In this document: positions 1 through 11,364 of the stretch, one piece after another
How positions within the stretch are numbered: position 1 is the first letter of the stretch
Layout: each line of letters opens with the position of its first letter
From: Spirogloea muscicola
Lineage: Eukaryota; Streptophyta; Zygnematophyceae; Spirogloeales; Spirogloeaceae
Assembly: GCA_009602725.1 (NCBI GenBank)
Contig: WELB01000306.1
Coordinates: 27,353-70,906 of the forward strand
Direction of reading: 5' to 3'
Length of the DNA: 43,554 nt
Program-made: the position numbers and the translations under genes
The notes under the pieces: generated by a model
Database searches by the model: none
Told to the model about the DNA's origin: nothing
What the model saw: the letters and a program-made list of their open reading frames with translations, nothing else

Positions 1-119
<119 letters not shown>

Positions 120-307
120 ACCCTCCCTCCCTTGCTCGCGCGCACACGCGCATGTCAGCTTGTGCTCTTGCATTTTTGCTGCTTCTCCTCTTCCCCCCCT
201 CTCTTCCGCCAGTAGATTCCTCTGGGGCTGCCTCAATCTGCTCACACACTGCCTCCTCTTGGGCATTCCATCCACCCTCTTGCGGTGTGGGCGTTCAACC
301 TGGCCAG

Positions 308-1734
308 GCGACCAACGAGAAGGAGTTGCCAAAAGAAAGAGGAAGGAAGACGATGGCAGCCACGAGGACGCAAGTGCAGGGCCGATCAGAAAGGCAGGGC
401 CGCTGGTTGTTGTGCTGAAGAAGAACAAGAAGGCCGGCGGCGCGCCCACGCAGGACCAGGAGGGGCGGGAGCGGGAGCAGCGGCGGCGCGATCGCGAGCG
501 CGAGGGCCGCGCCGTGCGAGCATACCTGGAGGGCTATGGCCTCTGGTGATTGTCGCACCCTCCCTGAAATTCCCACGCCATGGCTGCTGCAGCTGGGATG
601 GCAGCGTCTGCCCTCTGAGCTCACAGTCAATCAACTTTGTGTCCTTTTTCTGAACTATTTCATTCACCATGAAGCCCCGTAGGAGTCAGTGCGCGCTCAT
701 TTCCAGCATAAGTCAACCCGTTCAATGTTTATGCCTAAGTTCGTGATGCCCTGGCGGCCAGGATTGTGGGCCATGAGGACGGCTGCGAGTGCGAGGACTG
801 CAGCGAGGGCCGCGTGCTGGCGAAGCGCCTGCGCAAGATGTCGCGCGACAAGCGGAAGAAGGAGGTGGCGCGCGTCCGCCTCAAGCGCCAGATGGCTGAG
901 CGGCTCCGCCGCGGCTTCCTCGGCCTCGGCAGCGCCCCCGGCGGCGAAAGTGAGGAGGGCGCCGGCGAGGCTGAGGGCGGAGCGCTGGATGGCGCCGCTG
1001 CTGTCCGCGTGCCAAAGGCCGCCAAGGTGAGAGCGCCAGGCCGCCATGCTGCAGAGTCCATGCAAGCTCCGACTTGATGCTAGAGCAGCTCGGTCTAACT
1101 GCTGCTCTTACATGCATCTTCACACTCCCAGCCGCAGCTGCGCGGGATACACAAGGAGGCCTGGGACCTCGCGGAGTCGCAGTCGGTGGCTCGCACTGCT
1201 GATGGCACCGGCGGCCTGCCGGCGTGGCTGGCTGCCGAACGTGCCGCCAGCGAGGCGAGGGCAGCTGCCGGCAGCAGTGGCGGTGGTGCAGGCCCTGGCT
1301 TCTTGAACTTGTCCGGCATTCAGGAGGTGCGTCACAACTGCAGCATCGAGATGCGTGACACCGCCGCTGCATGATTTCCGGTTCTTATGCCTCACCTCGC
1401 TGCCCCACAGGAGGACGACCCTGCACTGAAACTCCCGCCACGGCGGCTGCCAGCCGACTTCCTGGCGCTTGGCACCTGCCTCTTTGCCACGCCCCCACCG
1501 CGCAAACAGAACGACACTGGAGGAGGGACTAGTGAGCTCGTCGACTGGCCGGCGGCAGTGATCAGAGCAGCGGTGCGGCAGTGCCTCCTTCCGAGCGGCA
1601 GCAAGGCCTCGTCGAGCCTCTCTGCTGTGACAGCATGGCACTCACGGCCTCGGCGAAGAAGTGCACTCCACCCACCACTTAGCTTGTGGCGGCTGCCCGC
1701 CTTGACAGCGGCCTACATGAACAGTCTACCATGA
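308..1734 (+). CDS. unrecognised basic protein with a CxCxxC motif (5' end missing)
   Basis: I do not recognise this protein. Four exons join in frame: up to 545, 762-1026, 1132-1326 and 1411-1734 (stop TGA). The first visible exon opens at or before an acceptor ending at 307, after a pyrimidine-rich stretch, so the start codon is probably upstream. The 545/762 junction gives the sequence AYLEGYGLWIVGHEDG followed by CECEDC, which supports the splice. The product is very basic: KRKRK and KKNKK clusters, an Arg/Glu helix in the first exon, and a Lys/Arg-rich segment after the CxCxxC motif. This suggests a nuclear or nucleic-acid-binding protein, but that is inference. Exon 3 has two in-frame acceptors six bases apart (after 1131 and after 1137). 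The 3' end is uncertain: exon 4 may instead splice to an open frame at about 1757-2017 that holds a Cys/His cluster (HACKEHGCAQGHLC). Confidence 0.5.
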
Positions 1735-2122
1735 CTGCTCCTGTGGTTCATGACAGGTGGTGGGCTGCCAGCAGGACGGCATGGAGGCGCAAGGCAAGGA
1801 CCAGGTGGATGACCCCTTCCATGCATGTAAAGAGCATGGTTGTGCTCAGGGGCATCTGTGCCCGTATCTTGCCAGCGACATGGCTGACATTGACAGGGGA
1901 CTTCGTGGTGAAGTCTTTGGGGCCATGATGATCTCGTCTAAGCCTTGCCAGAGTCGCCTATTGCCTCTGCTTACCAATCTCTCCTCACTGTCCCAGCCCA
2001 CTATGTCAATGTCATAGCTGCCCTGGAGAAGACTGGTCTGCCTGCACTCGTTATGGAGCACATATGAGACCCACTTTGAGGATGAATACCACCTATGTAT
2101 TCCCACACAACAGCACGAATTT

Positions 2123-2310
2123 GACCTGGTGCCTTCGTGTGTTACCTCGAGCAGTAAATTATATACGGAGCGGCCTTGCACATACAAGAGCCACCATGGG
2201 AACTAGCACTACCTACATTTCCCTCTCTATTGCAGTACATAGTGACCTGGTGCCTTCGTGGTTTACCTCGAGTTCCCATAGAGCATATACAGAGCGGCCT
2301 GCATGCGCTT
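2123..2310. repeat. imperfect direct duplication, two copies about 121 bp apart
   Basis: A segment of about 65 bp starting GACCTGGTGCCTTCGTG at 2123 recurs at 2244. Both copies go on to a TTACCTCGAG element and then to GAGCGGCCT, with small differences between. It lies downstream of the first gene. No coding function is visible, and the rest of 1735-2740 holds nothing else I recognise apart from the possible alternative exon at 1757-2017. Confidence 0.7.
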
Positions 2311-2746
2311 CGTCAAGCAGTGGCCAACTGTTGTGGCTTCAGAATCAGCAGATGGCTGCCAGAAAGCTAAGCATCAGCTGGTAGAAGTCGCCTGAGCGAC
2401 GAGTGTTACCTGGCTACAGAGGAAAAGTGAATTACTTGTCTCACTGGCACTGTTCAGATGAGCCTTTAGTCCACCACTTTCCGGCGCCTCCGAAGCTTGT
2501 CCTTGCAATCTCTTTGGCTGGCCCTGCACAGCCTTCGCCCCCCGATTCAATGTAAGCTCTTCCAAAGAAAGCGAGAGGCTCTTCCAGTAGAGGGCAATGG
2601 CTGTTAGCGGCGCGAGTGCTCTTTAGAACAAAAGAAGGGAGAAATGGCAGTGGTAGATACGGGCTTTTCTAAAACCTCCTATTGTTCTCTTTCGCAAAGA
2701 CTGATATAATAAGAAGAATATTACCTGTCTAATGGGCATTGAAGAG

Positions 2747-2983
2747 ATAGTCTCTGCTATTAGTGTTAAACGTGCGAAAAAATCCAGGTCATTCTGTTCT
2801 TTTCTTGATCTTGGTGGTCTGCAACACCTCAGGCTGACTGGATTTATTAGGACTCGACTTGCCATGATCTTCTCAGTAGTATACGTAGGAGCTATTGCTG
2901 TGTTATTCCTCTTTGTAGTTATGATGTTAAATGTCAAGACCGCTGTGATTCATGACAATGTTCTTCGATATCTTCCTATTGGG
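2747..2983 (+). pseudogene. nad6: nuclear insertion of mitochondrial nad6 (NUMT), frameshifted fragment
   Basis: The translation contains VVYVGAIAVLFLFVVMMLN followed by NVLRYLPIG, the hallmark core of NADH dehydrogenase subunit 6 of respiratory complex I. This subunit is normally encoded in mitochondrial DNA. Upstream, in other frames, come IVSA, then NPGHSVLFLILVVCNTSG, an in-frame TGA where Leu is usual, and LDLLGLDL. The order is therefore right for nad6, but at least two frameshifts and one stop break it, between 2758 and 2762 and around 2850-2860. No N-terminal start or C-terminal third is recognisable. The block is richer in A+T than the neighbouring genes. It lies between two nuclear genes and is best read as a decayed NUMT. 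The edges of the insertion may extend to about 2640 on the left and 3060 on the right. Confidence 0.9.
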
Positions 2984-2994
2984 CGCAGAAGAGC

Positions 2995-3027
2995 AATGAA
3001 GCTCTCCCAGAGAGGGAGAGCTTCATT
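2995..3027. repeat. perfect 14-bp inverted repeat (hairpin)
   Basis: The left arm AATGAAGCTCTCCC (2995-3008) and the right arm GGGAGAGCTTCATT (3014-3027) are exact reverse complements around a 5-nt loop. The hairpin sits 11 bp after the last recognisable nad6 residue. It may have come in with the mitochondrial DNA, since short hairpin repeats are common in algal mitochondrial spacers. Confidence 0.85.
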
Positions 3028-3054
3028 CAGGAGAGACTCTTCCAGAAGGAAAAT

Positions 3055-3181
3055 GCGTGTATATTAAGAGATGGGGAGGCCATGTGTGGCCAAGTACAAA
3101 GGCAAGCACATTGGACAAATGTACGTCACCTGCTGCTAAGCTGACCCGCTCAGTAACCACGAGTCAGCACATAGAGGTCGC
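3055..3181. repeat. dispersed repeat, copy A
   Basis: This stretch aligns with 43107-43226 near the other end of the window. Shared blocks in the same order are GCGTGTAT, GGCCAAGTACA or GCCAAGTACA, GGCAAGCACAT, ACCCGCTCAGTAA, GTCAGC and AAGGCCGC or GAGGTCGC, separated by small gaps. Copy A lies between the nad6 remnant and the M18 gene. It may be a fragment of a transposable element; no terminal repeats or ORF of recognised type were found. Confidence 0.65.
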
Positions 3182-3738
3182 TTGCTGACGCTCGAATACC
3201 GGACGGCAATTGACTAGCTCTTGTGCCAGCAGCTAAGGCTCGACCAGCTTTCTGATGCAGAGCATGCGCCTGAGCTCGTTGCAGACAGGTTGACACTCGA
3301 CGTCGCAGAAATGACAGATCGGCTGCCGGCATACCCATCTGGGCTGGGAGCATATCCTCGCGTCGTGCATATCCCAGACTCGCTATGTTCTCGAGTAGGG
3401 TATGGAAGCGAGGACCCAAGCAGCCGAAAGTGTCGATTGCGGCCGGGAGGAGGTGGTCACTGCGGGGGTAGTCTGAGTAGTGTCGGAGCTTTTTCTGCTC
3501 AGCACCTCCCACTGCGTGGCCAGCAATGTGTGTGGAAGCTGAACTCTTGTATGCCTCAGAAGGGGGGGGCTCTTCCAGCTGCTTCCATTATTGAGGAGGT
3601 TGGCTTCTTGAAGCGGACTCGTGAGACTCCAGACCCAGAGCCCCAAACCCCGGACCAGAACCCTAGGACGTCCCCCCGGGCCGGGCCGCCCCGGGAGTTG
3701 CGGCGCCATCTGCGGCGGCGGCGGCCGCGGCGGCGGCG

Positions 3739-6700
3739 ATGGCGGCGGNTCCGGCGGATCCGGCGGTGGCGGCGGAGCTGGTGGAGTTCCTCAATGCCGC
3801 CTGGACGCCGTTCCACGCCGTCGGTGGGTCCGCCGGGGCTCCGCCGCCGCCGCCGCCGCCGCGACCGGAGACTCAGCTGGAGTGCGGCGCTCGCCCGGCG
3901 CTCGCACTACCTCAGTCCTAAATCTCAACCTTAAGCCCTGAGCCTCCGCAGAGGAGTGCCGGAGGCGGCTCATGGAGGCGGAGTTCGAGGAGCTCTCCGA
4001 GCGCGGCGCCGACTGGGGCCTGGGCCCGCCGCTGCAGCGCGGCGGGCGCTACTTCTTCACGCGCGGCGGCTCCTCGCTCGTCGCCTTCGCCGTCGGCGGC
4101 CGGTGCGCTGCGTTACCCGCCCCGGCTGAGGGTCAGGGTCAGAGTTCGAGTTTTCTGGTCAAAGGTTCCCGTCACTCGGCCCACAACCCTCAAGCTTGGC
4201 GCTCCGGAGGTGTGCAAAGCGAGAGCTCGGAGCTCCGGAATCAACCAGTTTGGACAAGGCACCACTCCGATTTCCTGGATGTCCTGAAACCTGACTTCAA
4301 TGCCCGAATCAGAACCCTTGCCCTGAGGCGCTTGACTTGATGTCAGGAGCATGTGTCTTCTAGTACCCCACGCACATTCTGAGGCTTTTAGTCCTACTTG
4401 CTACACTCCGTCATACCACGGCCAGAGACTTATCAATAGGGTCATATGGATTATTTATGTCAGACCAATACGGTCTGCGTCGTGCACTCTCGGCGTTGAA
4501 GTGCCGGGCTGCGGTTGTGGGTAGTCTCAAGTCGGCGTCCTTTTACTGCATTCTGCACTGACACCTGAGCCCTGACTTCTGGAGTCCACGCTCGCCTGTG
4601 GCCCTGGTCTGCTGCCGTCACTAGCAAGTGTTCAGTCGATCTTGGGGCTCTCTGGTTCCCCGGTCTGCCCAAACTCTTGACCTTGACCCTCGCACCGGGG
4701 GTTAGCCCTCCTCACTCTGACTCACAAGACTCAAAAAAGGGCCGGACTCCCAAGCTGCTCAAAACCTCTGCAGTCCTGCTGTTGCCCGTATTGGTGGTTA
4801 CAAGCTAGGCTTGCCTACGCTCTAGCTACTGACCTCAAGGGCACGGCGCCTTCCCCAAGGCTCACGGGCACCAATCCTAACTAGCTTGCCGCGGCATACT
4901 TTCGCTCGCAGATACGAGGCTGGCGGGGGCTTTTACATGATAGGCGCGCACACTGACAGCCCCTGCCCTAAGCTCAAGCCCATCTCCAAGGTCCGCCACG
5001 CTCGTCTGGCCGCCTCCTCTCACGGCCCACTCCTGCCTCCTGCGCCAGCTTAATGACGGTTGCAGTTTTCTTCACATACCCCTGCATGCAAGACCGTGTC
5101 GTGGCTAGGTACTCTAGGCTTGATCACATAGACGTATTGGGTATCAAGGATCTACATCAGGTATCTCGATGCTACTTTGGGCAAAAATGCAGGTGATTGA
5201 GGGTTTACTTTGGCCAGGAATGCAGGGCTTGGAGCCAGGTTTCTGGATGCAAATCCTACATGTGTCCATTCAATTCTTCACAAATTGCTTGTATGCACTA
5301 CAGCTTCACACTGTATCTTTAGGATTTCAAGTGTAAGGTCTACGAGGTAAGTCAGTGGCCATTCCTTCTCGCGGTGTGCAGGCCAGCAAGGCGGGTTTCC
5401 TGCAGGTCGGCGTGCAGACATACGGGGGCGGCCTGTGGCACACCTGGTTCGACCGCGACCTCGGCGTTGCTGGCAGGGTGCTCGTCCGCCGGAAAACAAT
5501 CAAGGGCGGCGAGTACATCAGTCCTGAGCTGGTCAAGATTGGGAGGCCGATCATGCGCATTCCCACGCTGGCAATCCACCTTGACAGGTGCGTTGAGTAA
5601 AGCTTAGAGGGCCGACAACTCAATACCATCCTGCATGTGGCATGAACCATAGCTGACGTGTTCAGATGTAGTGTTGTTGCACTCCTCTCTTCTGGAACGT
5701 CAAAACAACATTTACGTGTCTCAGCAATGAGCTGCAAGTGCTCTAATTGTTGCAGACCACAAGCAGAGCCTGATTGCAACCTGTAGCCCAGCTGAATCTG
5801 AGTCCGAGTGACAACAGGACGGTGAATGAGACGGGATTCAAAGTTAACACACAGACGCACCTCGCCCCTGTCCTTGCAACATCAATCAAGGTGCTTGCCT
5901 CTTCCGGAATGTGCAAAGTGCATTGCTGCCCATGATGAGAGCTGCTGCTGCTTGCTAACTTGTGCCGCCTGGCCTCGCAATCAGGCGGAGCTTGACAAGA
6001 CGACCCGAGTGGGAGCTGTCCCCGAGATCGAGGACAGCCAGCCGGCAGGCGAAGCCAAGGAGGCTGCCATGCCACACCATCCAGTCCTCCTACAAGTACT
6101 TAGACAAGAAGCATGACCTGAGCCCGTTGACAGCAGGTTTGCGCACCAGGGTTCAAGCGGGTCAAGTCGTATTGGACTGATCTCAAATGCAGAACACAAG
6201 GACATGTGCCTACTGATCTTGACTGGCCATCCAAATGATGCCATGCAATGCTGGCACACAAAGTGAGCTCGCTTACAGGTGAGATGGCTGGCAGGCAATC
6301 GCAGCGGAGCTCCAGTGCGACGTGGCGGACATCTGCGACTTTGAGCTGCAGCTGTGCGACGTGCAGCCGGCTGCTTTGGGTGGTGTCCTGGGCGAGTTTG
6401 TCTTCTCTGGCCGCCTCGACAACCTCTGCATGTCCTTCTGCTCCCTCAAGGTGACCACACGGAGCATCCGTCATTTACAGCACATAGTCGCTGCACTCCT
6501 TGGATTGACGTAGCACTGCAACAGTGCCGACAGAAGTCAAAATCGGATGATGTCAACCCTCTCTGAATATACACACTTGGCTGCCTGATGACGCAGTAAC
6601 AGAAGCTACAGGCTTGCATGTGAGAATGGAAGGACTTAATGGACTAAATGTGCCATCATGTGCAGGCTCTGATTGACTCGGTGAAGGAGCCCGAAAGTCT

Positions 6701-7938
6701 GGAGCATGAAACCCATGTCCGGCTGGTTGCGCTGTTCGATCACGAGGAGGTGGGGTCTGCATCGACGCAGGGTGCCGGGTCACCGCTGCTCCAGGACACG
6801 CTGCAGCGAGTCACGGCCTCCTTCAGTGACAGCGCGCCGGCCATGGGCAGAGAGGTCGCCCACGCCCTGAACCTGAGTCCATTATCCGTGCCCCAACTTG
6901 TGGGCTCAGCATCACCTAGTAACACTTGCACCAGTTTTCTTCACCAGCTTCGCTCCTACACATCCTATGCTGCGTGCTGTCTCATGTGGCACGATCTGGC
7001 CACTTGTAGATAGTCAATCATGCTGTACGGTAGTTGCGGCTCTGAGGCCATGCTATCTCTCCTTTGCGTACAGGTCTTGTACAACGCCGCCGTCCAGAAC
7101 AGCTTCCTTGTCTCAGCAGACATGGCCCACTGCCTGCACCCCAATTATGTGGTCTGCATGCTGAAGCACCCCTTAAACCTTCTGCTATGTTGAATGCAAA
7201 GTTGCTGAGATGTGCTTGTGGTCGTCAGGCTAACTCGTACTATGACTCTTTGAACTGTAGCTACCTCTCTATATATTAGCTCCTAACCTGAGTATACTGC
7301 TGGCTTAAAACAGGACAAGCACGAGGAGGCGCACCAGCCAAAGCTCCACAAAGGCTTGGTGATCAAAACTAATGCCAACCAGCGCTACGCGACCAATGCT
7401 GTCACGTCCTTTACGTTCCGCGAGATTGGCCGACTGCACAACATTCCATGTCAGGTCAGATGTGCCCACGATCTTTGCTCTGCACTTGCTGCCTCTGCAT
7501 GCATCACGTCTCCGACGTGTAGATGTAGGGATGTTTATGTGAAGAAAGAAGAGCTCGTCGTCACCTCCCCTCCACTGTTGTGTGACAAGTGCACCTACCA
7601 CTAGCTATGCACACACGTTCCTTTCTGCGAGTGTATCTCTGTGCAAAGGGCTTGTGCTAAAGATCGGGGTAAGATCACCCGTCTAAGACTGATCATATCA
7701 TGATCCACGAGGCACGCAGGACTTTGTCGTGAGAAACGACATGGGATGCGGGTCAACTATTGGGCCAATTCTGGCGAGTGGCATGGGAGTCAGGACCGTG
7801 GACGTCGGCGCTCCGCAGCTGTCCATGCACAGCGTGCGCGAGATGTGCGGCGTTGATGATGTGGCATATGCTTACCTCCACTTTCGAGCCTTCTTTGAAA
7901 CCTATGGCGATCTATTTCTAAGAATCACTGATGACTGA
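3739..7938 (+). CDS. DNPEP: aspartyl aminopeptidase, peptidase family M18
   Basis: This metallopeptidase removes N-terminal Asp or Glu from peptides and acts in the cytosol in most eukaryotes. Eleven exons join in frame to 494 residues, the usual M18 length: 3739-3823, 3952-4102, 4912-4990, 5382-5587, 5818-5890, 5985-6095, 6295-6450, 6666-6854, 7074-7148, 7314-7454, 7720-7938. All metal and catalytic residues of the family are present: His92 in AHTDSP, Asp277 in GRLDNL, Glu314-Glu315 in DHEEVGS, Asp366 in SADMAH and His459 in LSMHSVREM. The opening FLNAAWTPFHAV and the closing YAYLHFRAFFETY are also typical. The start ATG at 3739 fits the family length. A single N at 3749 makes residue 4 unreadable. 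The green-algal polyadenylation word TGTAA occurs 100 bp after the stop (8039). I see no plastid transit peptide, so a cytosolic enzyme is likely. Confidence 0.97.
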
Positions 7939-8514
7939 GTTCCCGTACTGACTCTTCTCGACTAAGCAGTCACAATAGTATCACTTTGCTGCTGCTGCAG
8001 GCATTCATATCGTTTCTTTCCTAGCCCAGGCGCTCTGCTGTAAGGGTAGTGATATCTGAAAAGCTCATTTAATAGCAAATTATAATAATTATAATAAGAA
8101 TGAATCTATGTTCCACAGTGTTGACTATCTGATTGGGCTCAGGAGTGGTGAGATGGAGTGTCAGATGGGGCTACTGATGGCTGCACAGGCAGGCACAGAG
8201 CCAGCCGATCTCAGAGTGCACGGGTTGGGGCAGTCACTAGTCTGACTGCGCTGTACAGTCTGCGCTGCTACCTTACGACTATAAGGACTGTGCGGCTACC
8301 TTACAGAGGTTCGCTACGCCGACCGATGGTCGGCCTCCCACTGGCGTAACCAGCAGTATAGACACTTGCCACTCAAGCGAGCTATCGTGCGATCGAGGAC
8401 GGACCATAGGTCTGTGTCGAGCGCTGCTGAGAGTCACTCTGAGCCTCCATGAGAGACGAGCGAGTCCCGAGCGGGGGCGCCATCGTCCAGCTCAAAGCGG
8501 GGGGCGACGACTCC
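7939..8514. other. intergenic region between convergent genes
   Basis: These 576 bp separate the 3' ends of the M18 gene and the universal-stress gene. The stretch holds an A+T-rich patch near 8080-8100 and a possible TGTAA signal at 8039. No gene or RNA was recognised. Confidence 0.6.
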
Positions 8515-9480
8515 TCAAGCGGCGGCGACGTTGTCGGGCAGCACGCGGTGGCCGCTGCGGGCGGCGCCGGTGATGGTGATGGTCTTGCGCAGCTCGATGG
8601 TGCGGCGCAGCGCCCGGAACAGCGGGCTGGCCATCTGCTCCGCGTCGTCCAGGTCCTCGTCGCTGGCCGACTGCGACGACCCCTGCCGCGCCAGCACCAG
8701 CGGCGGCGGCGGCGGGAGCGGGTGCAGCCCCGCGGCGTCCAGCGAGCGCGACCGCCACAGGCTGCCCTTGGCCTTGAAGTACGGGAGCACCGGGAGGGAC
8801 GACGGCTGCGGCGGGCTGCCCTCGGGCGTGGCCTCGTCGCCGGGCGAGGACGCCGAGGACGCCATGGAGGAGGTGCGCGAGATGGGCGGCGACGGCGTGC
8901 GGGAGCTGTGGCCATGGCCGGCTGCGGCGTGGTGGTGGAGCTGCTGCGAGCCGGCGTCGGCGTGGCACAGCAGGCGGCCGCGCTGGACGACGAACACGGC
9001 GCAGGCGTCGGGGCGGTGGCGGAGGACGTGCAGCGCGCGCTCGCCCAGGCCGCGCGTCGCCAGCTCCCGCATGCCGCGCGCCAGGAACTCCCGCGGCCGC
9101 GACAGCGCCAGCGGCGGCTTCCCCAGCACCAGCGCCGCCGTGCCGAGCTGCGCCGCCGCGGCGGCGATGCCGGCCCCCGCGCAGTCGCTCACCGCCACCT
9201 TGAGGTCCACGGGGACGCCCAGCACGGCGTCGCAGATGGCCTTGAGCTGGTGCAGGTATGGCGTTATGACGTGCCGGACGTGGGCTGCGACGGTGGCGGC
9301 GCCAGCCTCGCTCGGCCGCACGTCCGCCTCGAAGCCGTCGCGGCACGGCACCCGGTCCACGACGTGCAGCAGCGTGAGGGCCTCCCCGGGCGCCGCCGCG
9401 TTGGCGGCCGCCCACCGCACCACGTCCAGGCTGCTCGCCGTCTCCTTGGTCACCACCACCGCCGTCCCGCCGCCGGCCAT
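8515..9480 (-). CDS. universal stress protein (UspA-fold) domain protein, plant-kinase-N-terminus type, no kinase
   Basis: A single uninterrupted frame of 321 residues, unlike the exon-rich genes around it. Residues about 5-155 look like a UspA-like nucleotide-binding fold: strand TAVVVTKET, helix, strand ALTLLHVVDRVP, later VDLKVAVSD, AALVLGKPPL and a final CAVFVVQRGRL. The last strand resembles the CTVYVI end of the USP domains that precede plant receptor-like cytoplasmic kinases. The usual Gly-rich ATP loop is not clear, because KPPLALSRPREF replaces it. The remaining 165 residues are His-, Ser- and Pro-rich and look disordered; no kinase follows. The start at 9480 has a good context (GTCATGG). 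Very G+C-rich, so long shadow frames exist on the other strand. The function is not known; a signalling or stress-sensing role is inference. Confidence 0.75.
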   Translation of the reverse strand: MAGGGTAVVVTKETASSLDVVRWAAANAAAPGEALTLLHVVDRVPCRDGFEADVRPSEAGAATVAAHVRHVITPYLHQLKAICDAVLGVPVDLKVAVSDCAGAGIAAAAAQLGTAALVLGKPPLALSRPREFLARGMRELATRGLGERALHVLRHRPDACAVFVVQRGRLLCHADAGSQQLHHHAAAGHGHSSRTPSPPISRTSSMASSASSPGDEATPEGSPPQPSSLPVLPYFKAKGSLWRSRSLDAAGLHPLPPPPPLVLARQGSSQSASDEDLDDAEQMASPLFRALRRTIELRKTITITGAARSGHRVLPDNVAAA

Positions 9481-10220
9481 GACTGCGCGCTCGGCGCCGG
9501 CGCGCCGCGCATCCGCGGCTCGCTCGAGCTCTCTCCGCGCAGTGCGGCAGCGGCGCTGGCAGTGGCAATGGCTGGCGAAGAGGTCGCGGCGGCGGCGGCG
9601 GGCAAGGAAGGTCCTGCTCGGGCGGCGGCGATGGCGGAACTGGAGGAGGGGGGTCGGGCAAGGGGCGAGGGAAGGCTGGTTGGGGCGGGCCCGGGCGGGG
9701 GGGGTCTTTGCATCGGAGGCCCCCCTGGGCGGCGCCCGCGTCGCGTAGTGCCGGGCCCTGGGGGCCCAATGCCGCCCGACCGCGCCGTGACAAGCTCAAG
9801 GGGGCCCTGCCAGGAGCCGCGGCCGCACGGCTTTGTCGGGAGCTTGTCACCCCGGCCGCCCGCGAAATCGGATCCAATCGCGGCTCGCCGCTCCTCGCAA
9901 AGTCCCGATTTACTCGCTCGCGTGCATTTGACGACGCATCTCGGAGGGAGGCTCCGCGCACGTGCCGCTAGCGGCCGGCCAAGTCTGCACCCTGAAGTGC
10001 CACGTGGCAGCGCACAGCAGGGGGAGGCGCGCCCCCTCCCGCCCGTGTGCCTCTACCGACGCGGTCCACTGGCAGCTCCTGGTCAGACCCGGCGCACAGT
10101 CCCCCTCCGCGTGGTCAGCTGCTTAGCTGCCGCGTGGCGGAACCAGGGGANGCCCCCCCGGCTCCGGCCGCTCGCGAACCACCCAACCCGGCCGTCGTGG
10201 GCGGCACCTCCCGAGCGGCC

Positions 10221-10307
10221 ATGACGGCTGCCGTGGCGCTTTGGGAGCCCACGACCACCTGCATGGCCTCCATGGTGGCCCCGACGACTAAGTGGATGTC
10301 CTACAGG
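10221..10307 (+). CDS. possible first coding exon of an unidentified gene
   Basis: An ATG at 10221 opens 29 codons (MTAAVALWEPTTTCMASMV and on) and runs into a good donor (CTACAG/GTATTT) at 10307. It lies head-to-head with the universal-stress gene, downstream of a G+C-rich region like those in front of the other genes here. I could not find a continuing exon before 11516. It may therefore belong to a non-coding transcript or be chance. Confidence 0.2.
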
Positions 10308-11364
10308 TATTTGTCAGCCTACTCTAGCGCTCAGCGCTTTCCCATTCTGATTTGCCCATGCTGACGAGCGGTTCTTGGGCGCCTCTTGCTGACGTCTTGG
10401 AGAGTCGTGTCCTGCTTCCTGCGCCATCCGGCCGTCTCAGACCTTCTCACAGCCATTCCCGTCGATTGGAAGCGCTGTTCCCATTCTGGGCTGGCCAATC
10501 ACAGCCCCCGCGCTCTCTCTGGGAGAGCTCACTCCTATTTCTTCTATTTGGCCCCTTCGGACCTTGTCAGTTCTTTTCGTGCTGGCCTTTCACAGCCCTC
10601 GCCCCCAGGTTTCTTCGGAGACACACTTCTTCCAACGGCACGTCGGGAAGTTGGCTTGATGCGGGACATCTCAGGCTGAGGCACAGCTCTCCGATCTGTT
10701 CGTTCTGGACACTGGCATGGACAAAATGAATTGGAAAGAGACCCATCCAAACTTATGTAACCAGCACGAATGTCGCACAGGCATGTTGTAAAAGGTCTGT
10801 TTCATCATTGGGTGCCAGGATGTCCTGCGACTGAATGATGAGGTTGCCCCCGTGCCTTGATGCAAGGAATTGCAGTGCTTCTTGAGGCGACTGCTTTGTC
10901 CAGTATTTGTGGCACATTGCAGCAGAACGGAACTTGTGTTGACCCTGTACTCAACCTAAGATGCAGCAGGCACTAGCACATGGACCTTACTGACACCTGA
11001 AGAATTTTTCATTCCATTTTATGCTCGGACTTACCCTAATCAATCCGTGGTTGAGAAGTATGAGCACCTGAAAAGCGGTCATTCAGGTAGTCAAAGTGAA
11101 GTCCTCGGACTCCGTCTCTTAAGTGTCACTATTGGTCTCCTCTCCGGCTATATCACATTTAACCCGGCAAACATGACCTCCTTTCTCATCAGGCATGTGC
11201 GTTGTGTGATGCAGCCCATCAGCAATCTCTCTGATCCACTCATCAACGTCACACGGCAGACAACACTGTATTACACGACAGTGCCGGCCATGGTGGCGGC
11301 GGCCAGCCCAAGCTGGCTAACATCCCTCCTCCCCCACCGTCCAACCTTCCTCGGTGGCTGCAAA

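Noticed and set aside
2732-3067. A 111-codon open frame with the nad6 core, possibly a functional nuclear nad6
   Set aside because: The frame joins the real nad6 core to out-of-frame sequence on both sides, lacks a nad6 N-terminus and C-terminus, and has no targeting peptide. It is a remnant.
8449-10224. 591-codon plus-strand frame and 489-codon minus-strand frame over the USP gene
   Set aside because: Both are Arg/Gly/Pro/Ala-rich shadows of the USP frame and its G+C-rich promoter, with no recognisable domain. The frame at 8515-9480 alone shows the USP fold.
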